Assembly (NCBI RefSeq): GCF_003939025.1
Contig: NZ_RQIH01000003.1
Coordinates: 248,001-312,000, forward strand
Length of the DNA: 64,000 bases
Reading direction: 5' to 3'
DNA from: Rhizobium sophoriradicis
GTDB taxonomy: Bacteria; Pseudomonadota; Alphaproteobacteria; Rhizobiales; Rhizobiaceae
The notes under the pieces are model-generated. The model was not told where the DNA came from. It did not search any database and saw only the letters and a list, made by a program, of their open reading frames with translations. The position numbers and the translations under genes were made by a program. Below, piece by piece: positions 34,275 to 43,917 of this stretch. How positions within the stretch are numbered: the stretch's first letter is position 1; each line of letters opens with the position of its first letter.

Positions 34275-37200
34275 CGCTGCACCTCATTCAGTTGCGTGGC
34301 GGCCAGGTCGAACCGGGCCGAATTGCTGCGCGGCGTCCAGAGCTTGCGGTCGATCGCCTCGCGCAGCCGCTCCTTCATCTCGTCGAATGCCGCAGGGTTC
34401 TTCTCGACCATGAAATCACGCACGGCGGGATCGGCGACGAAAGCCTGATACACCGCCTCGAAATGATGTGCGCCGACCGCCCCGGTCGTCGCCGCGAAGG
34501 CGAAGAGATAGTCGACGGTGGCGGCGATTTCGGCCGCTCCCTTGTAGCCGTGGCGCATGACGCCGGATATCCATTTCGGATTGACCACGCGCCCGCGCAC
34601 CACCCGGCCGATCTCTTCCTCCAGCGAACGGATCGTCGGCCGCTCGGGTCTCGAATGATCATTATGATAGATTGCCGGACGCGCGCCGCTCAGCGCCTCG
34701 GCCGCAGCCGCCATACCACCCTCGAACTGGTAATAGTCGTCGCTGTCGAGCAGGTCATGCTCGCGGTTGTCCTGGTTCTGAATGACGGCTTGCACAGATC
34801 GTAGCCGCTCCTCGAACAAGCCGCGTTCGGCCTTGCCCTCCTCGCCGGCGCCATAGGCATAACTTCCCCAGACGAGATAGGCTTCGGCAAGATCGGCACG
34901 CCGCTCCCAGCCCTTTTCGTCGATCAGCGCCTGCAACCCGGCGCCGTAAGCGCCGGGTTTCGAGCCGAAAACCCGATAACCCGCCCGCCGTTTCGCCGAG
35001 GCGGCGTCGAGACCGGCGGCCGCAAGCCTTGCCGCTTCGCCGCGCATGCGCGCTGCGACCGGATTGTCGGCATCGTCCTCTTCCAGCGCGCCGACGGCGC
35101 GAACCGCCTTGTCGAACAAGGCAATCTGCTCGGGAAACGCGTCGCGAAAGAAGCCGGAAATTCTCAGCGTCACGTCAACGCGAGGCCGCCCAAGCACCGC
35201 CTGCGGGATGATCTCATAGCCGGTGACCCGCCGCGAGCTCATATCCCAGAGCGGCTTGACGCCGATCAGCGCCAGCGCCTGAGCAATATCGTCGCCACCG
35301 GTGCGCATGTTCGACGTGCCCCAGGCCGTCACGCCGAAGGAAACGGGCCATTCGCCGTGGTCCTGCACATAGCGGCGGATCAGCAGTTCTGCCGATTTCC
35401 TGCCGAGTTCGTACGCCGCCGGCGTCGGCACCGCGCGGCTATCGACCGAATAGAAATTGCGGCCTGTCGGCAGCACATCGGGCCGCCCGCGCGTCGGCGC
35501 ACCGGAGGGACCGGGGGCCACGAAATGGCCGTCGAGCCCGGCAAGCAGGCCGGATATCTCCGCCTCGCCGCAGGCAAGGATCGAGGGCTTGAGACGGGTC
35601 TCGATCTCGGAGAGCACCGCCTGCGTCGCCGTCCATTCCGCGGGGCAGACAATCTCGCCGGAGACGAGCTTGGCCGCCAGCAGTTCGATGCGCTCGACGG
35701 TGTCTCCGCTGGTCCGCCAGGGGGCATCCATAATGTCGGCGAGAATCTGAGGGTGTGGGCCGGTCCAGGAAGCGGCCATGTCGCAGTCGAGTGGGTCAAA
35801 AGAAGACCCCTCCCCAACCCCTCCCCACAGGTGGGAGGGGCTTACCGTCGCACTTGCGGCAACCTCTGCGACCAAAGCTGATGGTGGGACGGCGCGCCCA
35901 GCAAGCCCCTCCCCCTTGTGGGGAGGGGTTGGGGCGGGGCTTTGAAGCACATCCCCAGCAATCGCCCGCTGCAAACTCGCATCCCCACCCTCGCCCAGCC
36001 CGCGCGGCACCCGGGCCAGCGCTACGGTCAAATCCGTCAGCAACCGCCCCTCGGGCGACATCCCGAACACATGCAGCCCATCGCGGATCTGCATTTCCTT
36101 GAGGTCGCAGAGATAGGCGTCGAGCTTCTTCAGCGCCTCGCCTTCGCTTTCGCCGCTGATTATGCCGGCATCCCGGTCGAGGCCGATATCGGTGACAAGA
36201 TCGAGAATCTGCCGGCTGAGCAGCCGGATGCGGCGCGGGTCGCCGCCGGAGGCCTCGTAATATTCGTCGACCAGCGCTTCCAGATCCTTGAGCGGTCCAT
36301 AGCTCTCGGCCCGCGTCAAAGGCGGCGTCAGGTGATCGATGATCACGGCGGTAGCCCGCCGTTTGGCCTGTGTGCCCTCGCCCGGATCGTTGACGATGAA
36401 GGGATAGAGATGCGGCAGCGGTCCGAGGATCGCCTCGGGATAACAGTTGTCCGACAGCGCCAGCGCCTTGCCCGGCAGCCATTCGAGATTGCCGTGTTTG
36501 CCCATATGGATGACGGCGTCGGCGCCGAACTCGCGGCGCAGGAAAGCGTAGAAGGCAAGATAACCGTGCGGCGGCACGAGGTCCGGCGAATGGTAGCTTT
36601 CCTTCGGATCGATATTATAGCCGCGCGCCGGCTGAATGCCGACGAGGACGCCGCCGAAGCGGGCGAAAGGCAGAGCGAAGACGCCCTCGCGAAAATACGG
36701 ATCTTTCTCGGGATCGCCCCAGCGAGCCCTCACCTCATCCTGAATCTGATTGGGAAGAGACGCCAGGAAGCTGTTGTAACGACTCAGGGATAACGTCTCG
36801 CGGATCACTCGGCCGTCATGCCCTGAATTGGTCGGCCCCTGCATCAGATGCCGGATCAGCGCGTCGCCGTCGGCCGGAATATCGGCGGCTGAATAACCCG
36901 CTGCTTTCATCGCCCGCAGCACCTCAATGCTGCCGGCCGGCGTATCCAGACCAACCCCGTTGCCGAGCCGGCCGTCGCGATTCGGATAATTCGCCATGAC
37001 AAGGGCGATGCGCCGGTCACGCGCCGGTGTGGCGCGCAGCCGCGCCCAATTGGCGGCGAGTTCCGCCGTATAGCGCACCCGACCGGCGTCCGGTTCGCTG
37101 GCGACGATGTTGGTCTCGACCGCCGCATCGTAACGCGCCGCCGTCTTGAAGGAGACCGCCCGCGCCAGCACCCGACCGTCGACCTCGGGCAGCGCCACGT

Positions 37201-38206
37201 TCATGCCGAGATCGCGCGCAGACAGGCCTTGCGAGGAGGCCGCCCATGCTTCCCGCGACGAGGCCGACAGGATCGCCTGCAGCACGACCGCGCCATTCGC
37301 CTCCAGCACCGTCGGCTGCCGATCGGCGCCGGGTGCCGAGACCGCAAAACTGGTCGTGTTGATCACGACCTCGGGTTTCAGCGCCGAAAATACGCTTTCG
37401 AGAATGCCTGTGGAGACAGGATCCTTGAGGCTGTAGGCAAATACCGGCAGCGGCCGAAGACCAAGTGCCCGCAAGGCTTCGATCAGCGCTTCTACTGGTT
37501 TGGTTTCGCCGCTCTGCACAAGCGCGCGGTAGAAGCTGATGGCGACGACGGGGGATGTTGTGGGTTCGAGTTCCACCTTCTCCGTCCCACGCTCGGCGGC
37601 CGAAGGTGGCGCAACATGCGAACCGGCAACCCGCCGCCATTCCTCCACCCCGATCAGCCCCCGTCCCGGCCACCAGATGCCGGCCTTCATCAAAGGCACC
37701 GCCGGCGCCGGCTTCTGCGCGCCCGACAGCATCGCACCGGCATAATCGAGAAAGGCGCGTGCATTGGCATCGCCGCCCTCGATCAGATAGGTCCAGAGGG
37801 CATTGAGATCATCGAGCCCGATGTTGGAAAACGGAGTCAGCCCCGCATCCGGCCTGGCGTCACCCGGCAGCACTGCAACCAGCGCGCCGCTGCGGGCCGC
37901 ACAAGCATGCAGCGCCTCCAGCGCATAGTGGAAATAGCTGGCGCCGCCCAGCGCGCGCACGATGATGAGCTTGGCGTGCCGCGCCGTGCGCTCGACATAG
38001 GTATCGACCGACATCGGATGCTTGAGGCTCATCAGGCTGGCGAGCCGCAGCGAATGCGGCCCACCGCAGGCGCGATGGGCGGCCGCGATCGCCGCCAGCT
38101 CGCTGTCGGCCGCCGACAGGAACAGGATCTCGCCCGGGGTCTGCCCGAGGTCGATCGCCTCCTCGCCGTCGCTGATCGTTCCCTGCTGGGCCAGAAGCAG
38201 ATGCAT
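34271..38206 (-). CDS. cobN: Cobaltochelatase subunit CobN, with palindromic-element insertion
   Basis: 1311 residues; CobN inserts cobalt into hydrogenobyrinic acid a,c-diamide with CobS and CobT. It has the family N-terminus and C-terminal regions such as VIHMGKHGNLEWLPGKALAL and AWGTSNMRTGGDDIAQALAL. It is about 35-40 residues longer than relatives I know (about 1275). The extra part, roughly residues 754-802 (SPAPTPPHKGEGLAGRAVPP onward), is encoded by a repeat at 35807-35939. It lies directly after cobW (3 bases) and before cobO. Confidence 0.95.
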   Translation of the reverse strand: MHLLLAQQGTISDGEEAIDLGQTPGEILFLSAADSELAAIAAAHRACGGPHSLRLASLMSLKHPMSVDTYVERTARHAKLIIVRALGGASYFHYALEALHACAARSGALVAVLPGDARPDAGLTPFSNIGLDDLNALWTYLIEGGDANARAFLDYAGAMLSGAQKPAPAVPLMKAGIWWPGRGLIGVEEWRRVAGSHVAPPSAAERGTEKVELEPTTSPVVAISFYRALVQSGETKPVEALIEALRALGLRPLPVFAYSLKDPVSTGILESVFSALKPEVVINTTSFAVSAPGADRQPTVLEANGAVVLQAILSASSREAWAASSQGLSARDLGMNVALPEVDGRVLARAVSFKTAARYDAAVETNIVASEPDAGRVRYTAELAANWARLRATPARDRRIALVMANYPNRDGRLGNGVGLDTPAGSIEVLRAMKAAGYSAADIPADGDALIRHLMQGPTNSGHDGRVIRETLSLSRYNSFLASLPNQIQDEVRARWGDPEKDPYFREGVFALPFARFGGVLVGIQPARGYNIDPKESYHSPDLVPPHGYLAFYAFLRREFGADAVIHMGKHGNLEWLPGKALALSDNCYPEAILGPLPHLYPFIVNDPGEGTQAKRRATAVIIDHLTPPLTRAESYGPLKDLEALVDEYYEASGGDPRRIRLLSRQILDLVTDIGLDRDAGIISGESEGEALKKLDAYLCDLKEMQIRDGLHVFGMSPEGRLLTDLTVALARVPRGLGEGGDASLQRAIAGDVLQSPAPTPPHKGEGLAGRAVPPSALVAEVAASATVSPSHLWGGVGEGSSFDPLDCDMAASWTGPHPQILADIMDAPWRTSGDTVERIELLAAKLVSGEIVCPAEWTATQAVLSEIETRLKPSILACGEAEISGLLAGLDGHFVAPGPSGAPTRGRPDVLPTGRNFYSVDSRAVPTPAAYELGRKSAELLIRRYVQDHGEWPVSFGVTAWGTSNMRTGGDDIAQALALIGVKPLWDMSSRRVTGYEIIPQAVLGRPRVDVTLRISGFFRDAFPEQIALFDKAVRAVGALEEDDADNPVAARMRGEAARLAAAGLDAASAKRRAGYRVFGSKPGAYGAGLQALIDEKGWERRADLAEAYLVWGSYAYGAGEEGKAERGLFEERLRSVQAVIQNQDNREHDLLDSDDYYQFEGGMAAAAEALSGARPAIYHNDHSRPERPTIRSLEEEIGRVVRGRVVNPKWISGVMRHGYKGAAEIAATVDYLFAFAATTGAVGAHHFEAVYQAFVADPAVRDFMVEKNPAAFDEMKERLREAIDRKLWTPRSNSARFDLAATQLNEVQR
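35807..35939. repeat. Palindromic element inside cobN, family D
   Basis: Arms 35807-35828 (CCCCTCCCCAACCCCTCCCC...) and 35918-35939 are near-perfect inverted repeats (21 of 22), and an inner pair (GGAGGGGCT / AGCCCCTCC) makes a second hairpin on each side. It is the same architecture as intergenic elements in this window, but lies within a coding region. A fragment with the same GCCCTCCCCAC arm occurs at 62443-62465. The reading frame remains open through it. Confidence 0.93.
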
Positions 38207-38209
38207 CGA

Positions 38210-39256
38210 TTACGCCAGCGCCTCGATCGCCGTTCTCACGGCCTCCTCATCCATCTCGTGCAGGCCGATGACGACGAGGCGCGTGGCGCGCCTTTCATCG
38301 GCTGCCCAGGCACGATCGAAATAGTGATCGATGCGGCTGCCGACCGCCTGAAGCTGCAGGCGCATCGGCTTCCCGGAAACGTCGACAAAGCCCTTGAGGC
38401 GCAGCACGTCATGGGCTGATATGATCGCCTTCAACTGTTCAACGAAGCCGGCAACATCGGCGATCGGGCCAAGCTCGACGACGAAGCTGTCGAATTCATC
38501 GTGATCGTGCGGCGCGCCGTCCTCATGCTCCAACTCGTGGTGCGACTTGCGGTTGGCCAGATCATTCTCCGTGCCGATGCCGAGGCCGAGCAGGATGCCG
38601 GCCGGCACCTCGCCGTTTCTCGCCTCGATCATCACGGGCCTGCGCTGGGTGCGGGACGCGACCTCGTCGCGCACGCGGCCGAGGCCCGCCACATCGATCA
38701 GGTCGGTCTTGTTGAGCACGATCAGATCGGCGCAGGTCAGCTGATCCTCGAACAGCTCCTCGATCGGACTCTCGTGATCGAGCGATTCGTCCTCGCTGCG
38801 GGCCGCCTCGACGGCATCGTGGTCGTCGGCGAAACGGCCGGCAGCAACAGCAGCGCTGTCGACCACCGTGATGACGCCGTCGACGGTCACCTGGGTGCGG
38901 ATGTCAGGCCAGTTGAAGGCGGCGACCAGCGGCTGCGGCAAGGCGAGGCCCGAGGTTTCGATGACGATATGGTCGGGCCGCTGTTCACGCTCGAGCAGCT
39001 TTGTCATCGTCGGAATGAAATCGTCGGCAACGGTGCAGCAGATGCAGCCATTGGTCAGCTCGATGATATCGTCCTCGCTGCAGTTTTCGGCCCCGCAGCC
39101 CTTCAGCACGTCGCCATCGACGCCGAGATCGCCGAACTCGTTGATGATGAGCGCGATTTTTTTGCCGCCGGCATTGGTGAGCAGGTTGCGGATCATCGTC
39201 GTCTTGCCGGCACCAAGAAAGCCGGTGATGACGGTTGCGGGAATCTTCTGGTTCAT
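38210..39256 (-). CDS. cobW: CobW-family GTPase (metal chaperone)
   Basis: 348 residues of the COG0523 G3E GTPases. VITGFLGAGKTTMIRNLL is the P-loop, NGCICCTVADDF the metal-binding GxCxCC site (on the conserved position), and a His-rich stretch HHELEHEDGAPHDHDEF may bind metal. The C-terminal CobW_C domain follows. It probably delivers cobalt to CobN, whose gene follows by 3 bases; it starts 6 bases after cobP. Confidence 0.95.
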   Translation of the reverse strand: MNQKIPATVITGFLGAGKTTMIRNLLTNAGGKKIALIINEFGDLGVDGDVLKGCGAENCSEDDIIELTNGCICCTVADDFIPTMTKLLEREQRPDHIVIETSGLALPQPLVAAFNWPDIRTQVTVDGVITVVDSAAVAAGRFADDHDAVEAARSEDESLDHESPIEELFEDQLTCADLIVLNKTDLIDVAGLGRVRDEVASRTQRRPVMIEARNGEVPAGILLGLGIGTENDLANRKSHHELEHEDGAPHDHDEFDSFVVELGPIADVAGFVEQLKAIISAHDVLRLKGFVDVSGKPMRLQLQAVGSRIDHYFDRAWAADERRATRLVVIGLHEMDEEAVRTAIEALA

Positions 39257-39262
39257 GAAACT

Positions 39263-39787
39263 TCAACCCTTCATTTTCAGCGGCAGGCCTGCCGCGATGA
39301 AATAAACTTCGGCGGCTTTCGCCGCGATCAACTGGTGCAATCGGCCGGCATGATCGCGAAAATCCCGCGCCATGCGATTGTCCGGCACGATGCCGAGGCC
39401 GACCTCGTTGGAGACGAAGACCAGCCGCGCCTTTGCTCGCGCCACGAAATCCCCAAGCGCGGCAAACTCCGCTGCCATGTCCCGCTCTTCCATCATCAGG
39501 TTGGTGACCCAGAGCGTTAGGCAGTCGATGAGCACCACACGGTCCTCGCCGTCGATGGCGGCGAGCTTGCCGACAAGATCGAGCGGCTCCTCATGCGTGG
39601 TCCAAGACGGGCCTCGGTCGGCCTTGTGGTGGGCAATGCGCGCCTGCATCTCCTCGTCCCACGCCCGGCTGGTCGCGAGATAGTGGCGATCAAGGCCGGT
39701 CGAAACGACGAGGGATTCGGCGAATTGCGATTTGCCGGAGCGGGCGCCGCCGAGGATGAAGACTGTGGTGAATGGGGCAGTCGTCAT
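39263..39787 (-). CDS. cobP: Adenosylcobinamide kinase/guanylyltransferase CobP (CobU)
   Basis: 174 residues from [10 protein letters not shown]; a longer frame to 39823 is unlikely. [18 protein letters not shown] is the P-loop, followed by [12 protein letters not shown] and [20 protein letters not shown], all family hallmarks. It phosphorylates and then guanylylates adenosylcobinamide. It is the first gene of cobP-W-N-O under the B12 riboswitch. The ribosome site (AAAGGGA) is farther than ideal from the ATG. Confidence 0.93.
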   Translation of the reverse strand: MTTAPFTTVFILGGARSGKSQFAESLVVSTGLDRHYLATSRAWDEEMQARIAHHKADRGPSWTTHEEPLDLVGKLAAIDGEDRVVLIDCLTLWVTNLMMEERDMAAEFAALGDFVARAKARLVFVSNEVGLGIVPDNRMARDFRDHAGRLHQLIAAKAAEVYFIAAGLPLKMKG

Positions 39788-39830
39788 GAGCAAACGGTCC
39801 CTTTGCTGGATGCGGCACCCCACCTTCTGC

Positions 39831-39964
39831 CCTCATTCCTGTGCTTGTCACAGGAATCCAGCCACGGCGCGTCGGCGCCGTGGATGACTCTAATTGACGT
39901 AATAGTTCTCCTGTGCCCAAAGACTTGGGCACGCTGCATTCCTGTGGCAAGCACAGGAATGAGG
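39831..39964. repeat. Palindromic intergenic element family A, in the cobP leader
   Basis: Outer arms CCTCATTCCTGTGCTTG (39831-39847) and CAAGCACAGGAATGAGG (39948-39964) are exact 17-bp inverted repeats. Inside are TCACAGGAATCCAGCC and a CACGGCGC..GCGCCGTG hairpin, as well as GTGCCCAAAGACTTGGGCAC. It lies between riboswitch and cobP start codon. Confidence 0.85.
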
Positions 39965-40127
39965 GAGGAGAGGTAAGCGCCTTGCAAGAGCCTAGCGTCA
40001 GCAAGCCTCGAAACGGCACCAGTTGATCGCGCCGCACCAGTCAGCACAGAATTCATTCGTTCAGCCAAAACAACCTCCGTGCTGGCAGCGGGTCTTTTAC
40101 CCAGGGTGGGCTTTTCGCCCGTCACGG

Positions 40128-40490
40128 AAGGCAGGTCTCCTGGCTCGCGGTTATCGGCCGCGATCGGGGCGGACCGGAAAACCGGTCGCCCCTGATCGTG
40201 CCAGCGGATCCGCCTCGCCTTCCCGGCTGCATCGGTGAAAAGGTGGACGATTCGTAGAGATGGAGGCGTCCGACCCCGGTTGATCACCATGCATTTCCAG
40301 TGGCTTTTCCGGCATGCGCTCCTTCCGCCCGCCTGCACCATTGCAGGCTGCCGGCCGAAAGAGCTCGATGCCGGATGGAAGACCCTGACCGCTCTACAGT
40401 CGCGGGGTCGGCTGTGATGAAGGCGCCCGGCTTGGGTCCGCCCCGTCACATTCCCTTTTCATCCGGAAAGGCAACTGCCGATCCGGAACC
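40128..40490 (-). promoter_or_regulatory. Cobalamin (B12) riboswitch
   Basis: Read on the minus strand the hallmarks come in order: GATGAAAAGGGAA near the 5' end, GCGACTGTAGAGCGG, then GCCGGAAAAGCCACTGG, which is the conserved B12 box (GCCACTGG at 40297-40304), and finally GAGCCAGGAGACCTGCC at the 3' end. It lies about 340 bases upstream of cobP, so it should shut off cobP-W-N-O when adenosylcobalamin is abundant. Boundaries are by eye. Confidence 0.93.
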
Positions 40491-40614
40491 ATCCGTTATG
40501 TCGGGATGGCAAAACGACCATCCGTTGAGGGATGGTTAGGCAAGCCAGGGGATGGAGTCAACGGCCTTGGTGTGACGGCGACGATGGCCGGTCGGAGGAG
40601 GATCTCGCATAAAA

Positions 40615-40640
40615 ACGACTTATCCTAAATAAAAAGTCGT
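40615..40640. promoter_or_regulatory. Inverted repeat ACGACTT-N12-AAGTCGT in the riboswitch promoter
   Basis: 7-bp exact arms around an AT-rich 12-base centre, upstream of the riboswitch. The surrounding 40600-40680 stretch is AT-rich, in contrast to the region. It may be an operator or part of the cob promoter, or of the divergent ClC gene promoter. Confidence 0.35.
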
Positions 40641-40762
40641 CTTATATCAGAGACTTACGTCATAAAAATTTATCCCGCGCGCCGGCTTTTCGCCGCAATT
40701 GCGTTGCAAGCGGACGGCACCGCCGCCCTTGACCGGGCCTCTCCCCGCCTAGTTGTCTAGCC

Positions 40763-42553
40763 ATGCTTATGAAATTGGATCGGCGCCGCCTGCGCGCGCT
40801 GCGTGTTTTCTTCGATCCGGGCCGGGTGCGTGCGCTGACCCGCCGCAGCGAAGTCGGCCTGTCGCTGGCGGGCGCCGTCGTCGGCATCGCCTCCGGGCTC
40901 GCCGTCACCGGCATGAGCTTCGTCTCCAACGAACTGCACCAGCTGGTTTTCGGCATCGCCGACAGCGAAAGATTGAGTTCGTCGGTGATCGACGACAAGA
41001 TGCTGCTGCTGACTGCCCCCGTCATCGGCGGTGTCCTGCTCGGCTTGCTTCTTTTCGTGCTGGCAAAACGGCGCAAGAAGCCGATGGTCGACCCCATCGA
41101 GGCCAATGCGCTGCATGGCGGTCGTCTCTCCCTGACCGACAGCATCATCGTCGCCGTCCAGAACCTGATCTCCAACGGCTTCGGCGCCTCAGTCGGCCTG
41201 GAGGCCGGCTATACCCAGCTTGCCGCCGGCATTGCCTCCAAGTTTGGCCTGAAGCTGCAGCTGCGCCGCTCGGATCTGCGCATTCTCGTCGGCTGCGGCG
41301 CAGCCGGCGCCATCGCCGCCGCCTTCAACGCGCCGCTGACCGGCGCCTTCTACGCCTTCGAACTGATTATCGGCACCTACACGATCGTCTCGCTGACCCC
41401 GGTCGTCGTCTCCGCCCTCGTTTCCACCCTCATCGCGAGATTGCTTGCCGAAGGCGATTTCACCATCGATATCGGCAGCTTCGGCTCGGTCGTGCCGGCC
41501 GATTATGTCCCGGCGCTGCTGCTCGGCGTCTTCTGCGCCGGCGTTGGCATTCTTCTCATGCAGGGCGTGGCCTTCGTCGAGGAGCTTGCGCGCAAAAGCG
41601 CGATCGCTCCGCCCTTTCGCCCGGCGCTCGGCGGCATAATCGTCGGGCTCCTGGCGATGATCTCGCCACAGGTGCTATCGGCCGGTCACGGCGCACTGCA
41701 TCTCAACCTTTCCCGCGACGTGACCATCCCGGCGCTGATCAGCCTTTTTCTGCTGAAATCGCTGGCCTCGGCAATTTCGATCGGTTCAGGCTTCAGGGGC
41801 GGCCTGTTTTTCGCCTCGCTGTTCATGGGCGCCCTGCTCGGCAAGCTCTTTGCCTATTGCGGTCCTTATTTCGCCGATGCCACGCTGACGCCGGTGATCT
41901 ATGCCGTGGTCGGCATGAGTTCGCTGGCCGTCGCCGTCATTGGCGGACCGCTGACGATGACCTTCCTGGCGCTCGAGATCACCGGCGATTTTCCGATCAC
42001 TGCGCTGGTGCTTGCCGCCGTCATCACCTCCTCGCTCGTCGTGCGCTCGACCTTCGGTTATTCCTTCGCCACATGGCGCTTCCATCTGCGCGGCGAAAGC
42101 ATCCGCAGCGCCCACGACGTTGGCTGGATCCGCAACCTGACGGTGGACAAGCTGATGCGCGCCGACGTCAAGACCGCAAAGGCGGGCATCTCCTTGGAGG
42201 AGTTCAAGAAGGCCTTCCCCATCGGCTCGACCCAGCGTGTCATTCTCGTCGAGGAAAACGACAAATATGCCGGGCTCGTGCTGGTGCCGGAGATCTACGC
42301 CAACCCGACCGATGTTCAGGACGAGAGCCAGACGCTTGCCGATTTCGTCCGCTACCGCAATGACTTCCTGCAGCCGCAGATGAATGCCAGGCAGGCGGCG
42401 GCGATCTTCGACAAGAGCGAAAGCGAAGCGCTCGCCGTCGTCAACAATCTGATCGAGCGCAAGGTGGTCGGCCAGCTTAGCGAAAGCCACACGCTGCGCC
42501 GTTACAGCGAAGAACTCGATCGCCGCCGCCGCGAAGTATCGGGCGAGATTTAG
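40763..42553 (+). CDS. ClC-family chloride channel/transporter with CBS domains
   Basis: 596 residues. About ten membrane segments cover residues 30-445. GLEAGYTQLAAGIASKFG is the GREGP-like region (Gly-Leu-Glu-Ala) and SGFRGGLFFASLFMGALLGK the GxFxP-like region, both at anion-coordinating positions. A C-terminal CBS pair (about 460-590) begins LTVDKLMRADVKTAKAG. It may act as Cl-/H+ exchanger or channel. It converges with the cyclase gene and lies between cob genes. Confidence 0.93.
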   Translation: MLMKLDRRRLRALRVFFDPGRVRALTRRSEVGLSLAGAVVGIASGLAVTGMSFVSNELHQLVFGIADSERLSSSVIDDKMLLLTAPVIGGVLLGLLLFVLAKRRKKPMVDPIEANALHGGRLSLTDSIIVAVQNLISNGFGASVGLEAGYTQLAAGIASKFGLKLQLRRSDLRILVGCGAAGAIAAAFNAPLTGAFYAFELIIGTYTIVSLTPVVVSALVSTLIARLLAEGDFTIDIGSFGSVVPADYVPALLLGVFCAGVGILLMQGVAFVEELARKSAIAPPFRPALGGIIVGLLAMISPQVLSAGHGALHLNLSRDVTIPALISLFLLKSLASAISIGSGFRGGLFFASLFMGALLGKLFAYCGPYFADATLTPVIYAVVGMSSLAVAVIGGPLTMTFLALEITGDFPITALVLAAVITSSLVVRSTFGYSFATWRFHLRGESIRSAHDVGWIRNLTVDKLMRADVKTAKAGISLEEFKKAFPIGSTQRVILVEENDKYAGLVLVPEIYANPTDVQDESQTLADFVRYRNDFLQPQMNARQAAAIFDKSESEALAVVNNLIERKVVGQLSESHTLRRYSEELDRRRREVSGEI

Positions 42554-42558
42554 GTGCC

Positions 42559-43740
42559 TTATGAGGCGGCGCCGGCAAGCCTGAAAACGTCGGCCGCCTT
42601 CGACACGCCGCGCAGCTCGAAAGATCCGAGATAGTCACAGGGCACGGCACAGGTCGTCGCGAAGCTCGCTGACAGCAGCAGGGGCTGCTCAAGCATCCCG
42701 CACAGCTTTTCCAGCCGCGAAGCCTCGTTTACCGCTCTGCCGATCACCGTGAAGTCCAGCCTGCCGTGAGCGCCGACATTTCCGTAGAAAACTTCCCCGA
42801 GATGCAAGACGACATCGATGCCGATATCCGGGCCGCCGTGGCGCGTGCGCTCCCGATTGAGCTCTTCGTTTGCCTTCAGCAGATTCTGAGCCGAAGCTAG
42901 CGCCGCCTTGCAGGCCTTTTGCGGGTCCTCGGCCTCTGTTGGAAAGATCGCCAGCACGCTGTCGCCCATGAATTTGAGGATCTCGCCGGAATTTTCCTCG
43001 ACATGCCGGTCGATCAGCTCGAAATGCTCGTTGAGAAACCCGACGATCTCTGCGGGCTGGAATACCTCGGTCAGCGCGGTGAAATTGCGCAGGTCGGCAA
43101 TCAGGATCGCTGCATCGATGGAGCCGCCCATTCCCCTGCGGGTTTCCCCCGCAAGGATACGCGCGCTCGTTCTGGCGCCGGTATAGACCGCGAGGATTTC
43201 GGTTGCGGTCTTCGACACCGCGACACGGTAGGCCGCCAGCCCCAGAGCCGGCAACAGCTCCTGGATGATCGCCAGCTGGTCGTCGGAAAATCCGCCGGGC
43301 GCATCGCTGGTGAGCGAAAAGCCCAGTCCGCGTAACGCGACCTCCTTCGGGAATTCGAAAATGCTAATGACGTGATCCGTGCCGCCGGCAAGCGCGAATT
43401 CGTGAAGCTCGGCATACTCAAGCCCCTCGCCTTTCGCCAGGTTCCATCGCCCGGTTTTTTCGTCGCGGCTCAAAAGGTGAAAGATCGGCGTCTTCTCGAA
43501 GCTGCGTTCCGTCTCACTGCCATGCTCGGCATTCTCGAGAACGATTGCACCGCCCCGCTCGAAATTGGCGGCGACGCCACGATACATGGGATGGAGGGAA
43601 CGCATTCTGATGCTCGCACGCCAGATCGGAACGCCGTCTGCAATCAGCCGGTCGCATAAACCGGCGACGAGATCGCCAATATGCTCACAGGTGATTCCCT
43701 GCTCGATAAGCCACTGAATATGATCGTTAATTTTTTGCAT
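42559..43740 (-). CDS. Class III adenylate/guanylate cyclase
   Basis: 393 residues from MQKINDHIQW (43740). The C-terminal cyclase domain shows both metal Asp residues in VLIADLRNFTALTE and ILKFMGDSVLAIF, and DFTVIGRAVNEASRLEKL with the transition-state Asn. The N-terminal half is an unassigned sensory-like domain. It makes cAMP or cGMP; the specificity is unclear. The start is uncertain: GGAG lies too close to 43740, and an in-frame ATG at 43845 adds 35 basic residues. Confidence 0.85.
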   Translation of the reverse strand: MQKINDHIQWLIEQGITCEHIGDLVAGLCDRLIADGVPIWRASIRMRSLHPMYRGVAANFERGGAIVLENAEHGSETERSFEKTPIFHLLSRDEKTGRWNLAKGEGLEYAELHEFALAGGTDHVISIFEFPKEVALRGLGFSLTSDAPGGFSDDQLAIIQELLPALGLAAYRVAVSKTATEILAVYTGARTSARILAGETRRGMGGSIDAAILIADLRNFTALTEVFQPAEIVGFLNEHFELIDRHVEENSGEILKFMGDSVLAIFPTEAEDPQKACKAALASAQNLLKANEELNRERTRHGGPDIGIDVVLHLGEVFYGNVGAHGRLDFTVIGRAVNEASRLEKLCGMLEQPLLLSASFATTCAVPCDYLGSFELRGVSKAADVFRLAGAAS

Positions 43741-43917
43741 CTCCGAATGAGGGCGACAAAGTGAAGGAATCTTTCCGCCGTCGGGCCTGCTGCGCCTAAC
43801 TCGCCGGACAGACGATGAAAGAGCGAAATCGCGCTTCTTATTCATTAGCCTGCTTGATGTCGCGATGCTACTCCCGGTCGAGTGAAAGTGATGCGAAATT
43901 CGGCCGCACCGCTGCGG

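Larger units (their letters stand above)
39788..40762. other. 975-bp gene-free region: cobP leader and promoter
   Basis: Between cobP and the ClC gene. It contains, read toward cobP on the minus strand, an AT-rich promoter-like stretch with a 7-bp inverted repeat, the cobalamin riboswitch, two short GGGC-gaaa-AGCCC-like hairpins, and a palindromic repeat. Open frames here are shadows of the riboswitch. Confidence 0.8.

Noticed and set aside
35807..35939. Transcription terminator inside cobN
   Set aside because: The hairpins have no U-run, and the frame continues with strong CobN similarity on both sides.
39784..40449. 221-residue minus-strand open frame
   Set aside because: It runs through the B12 riboswitch and the palindromic repeat; its residues come from those structured elements.
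40753..42363. 536-residue plus-strand frame
   Set aside because: It overlaps the ClC gene in another frame; the ClC frame has membrane segments and ion-site motifs.
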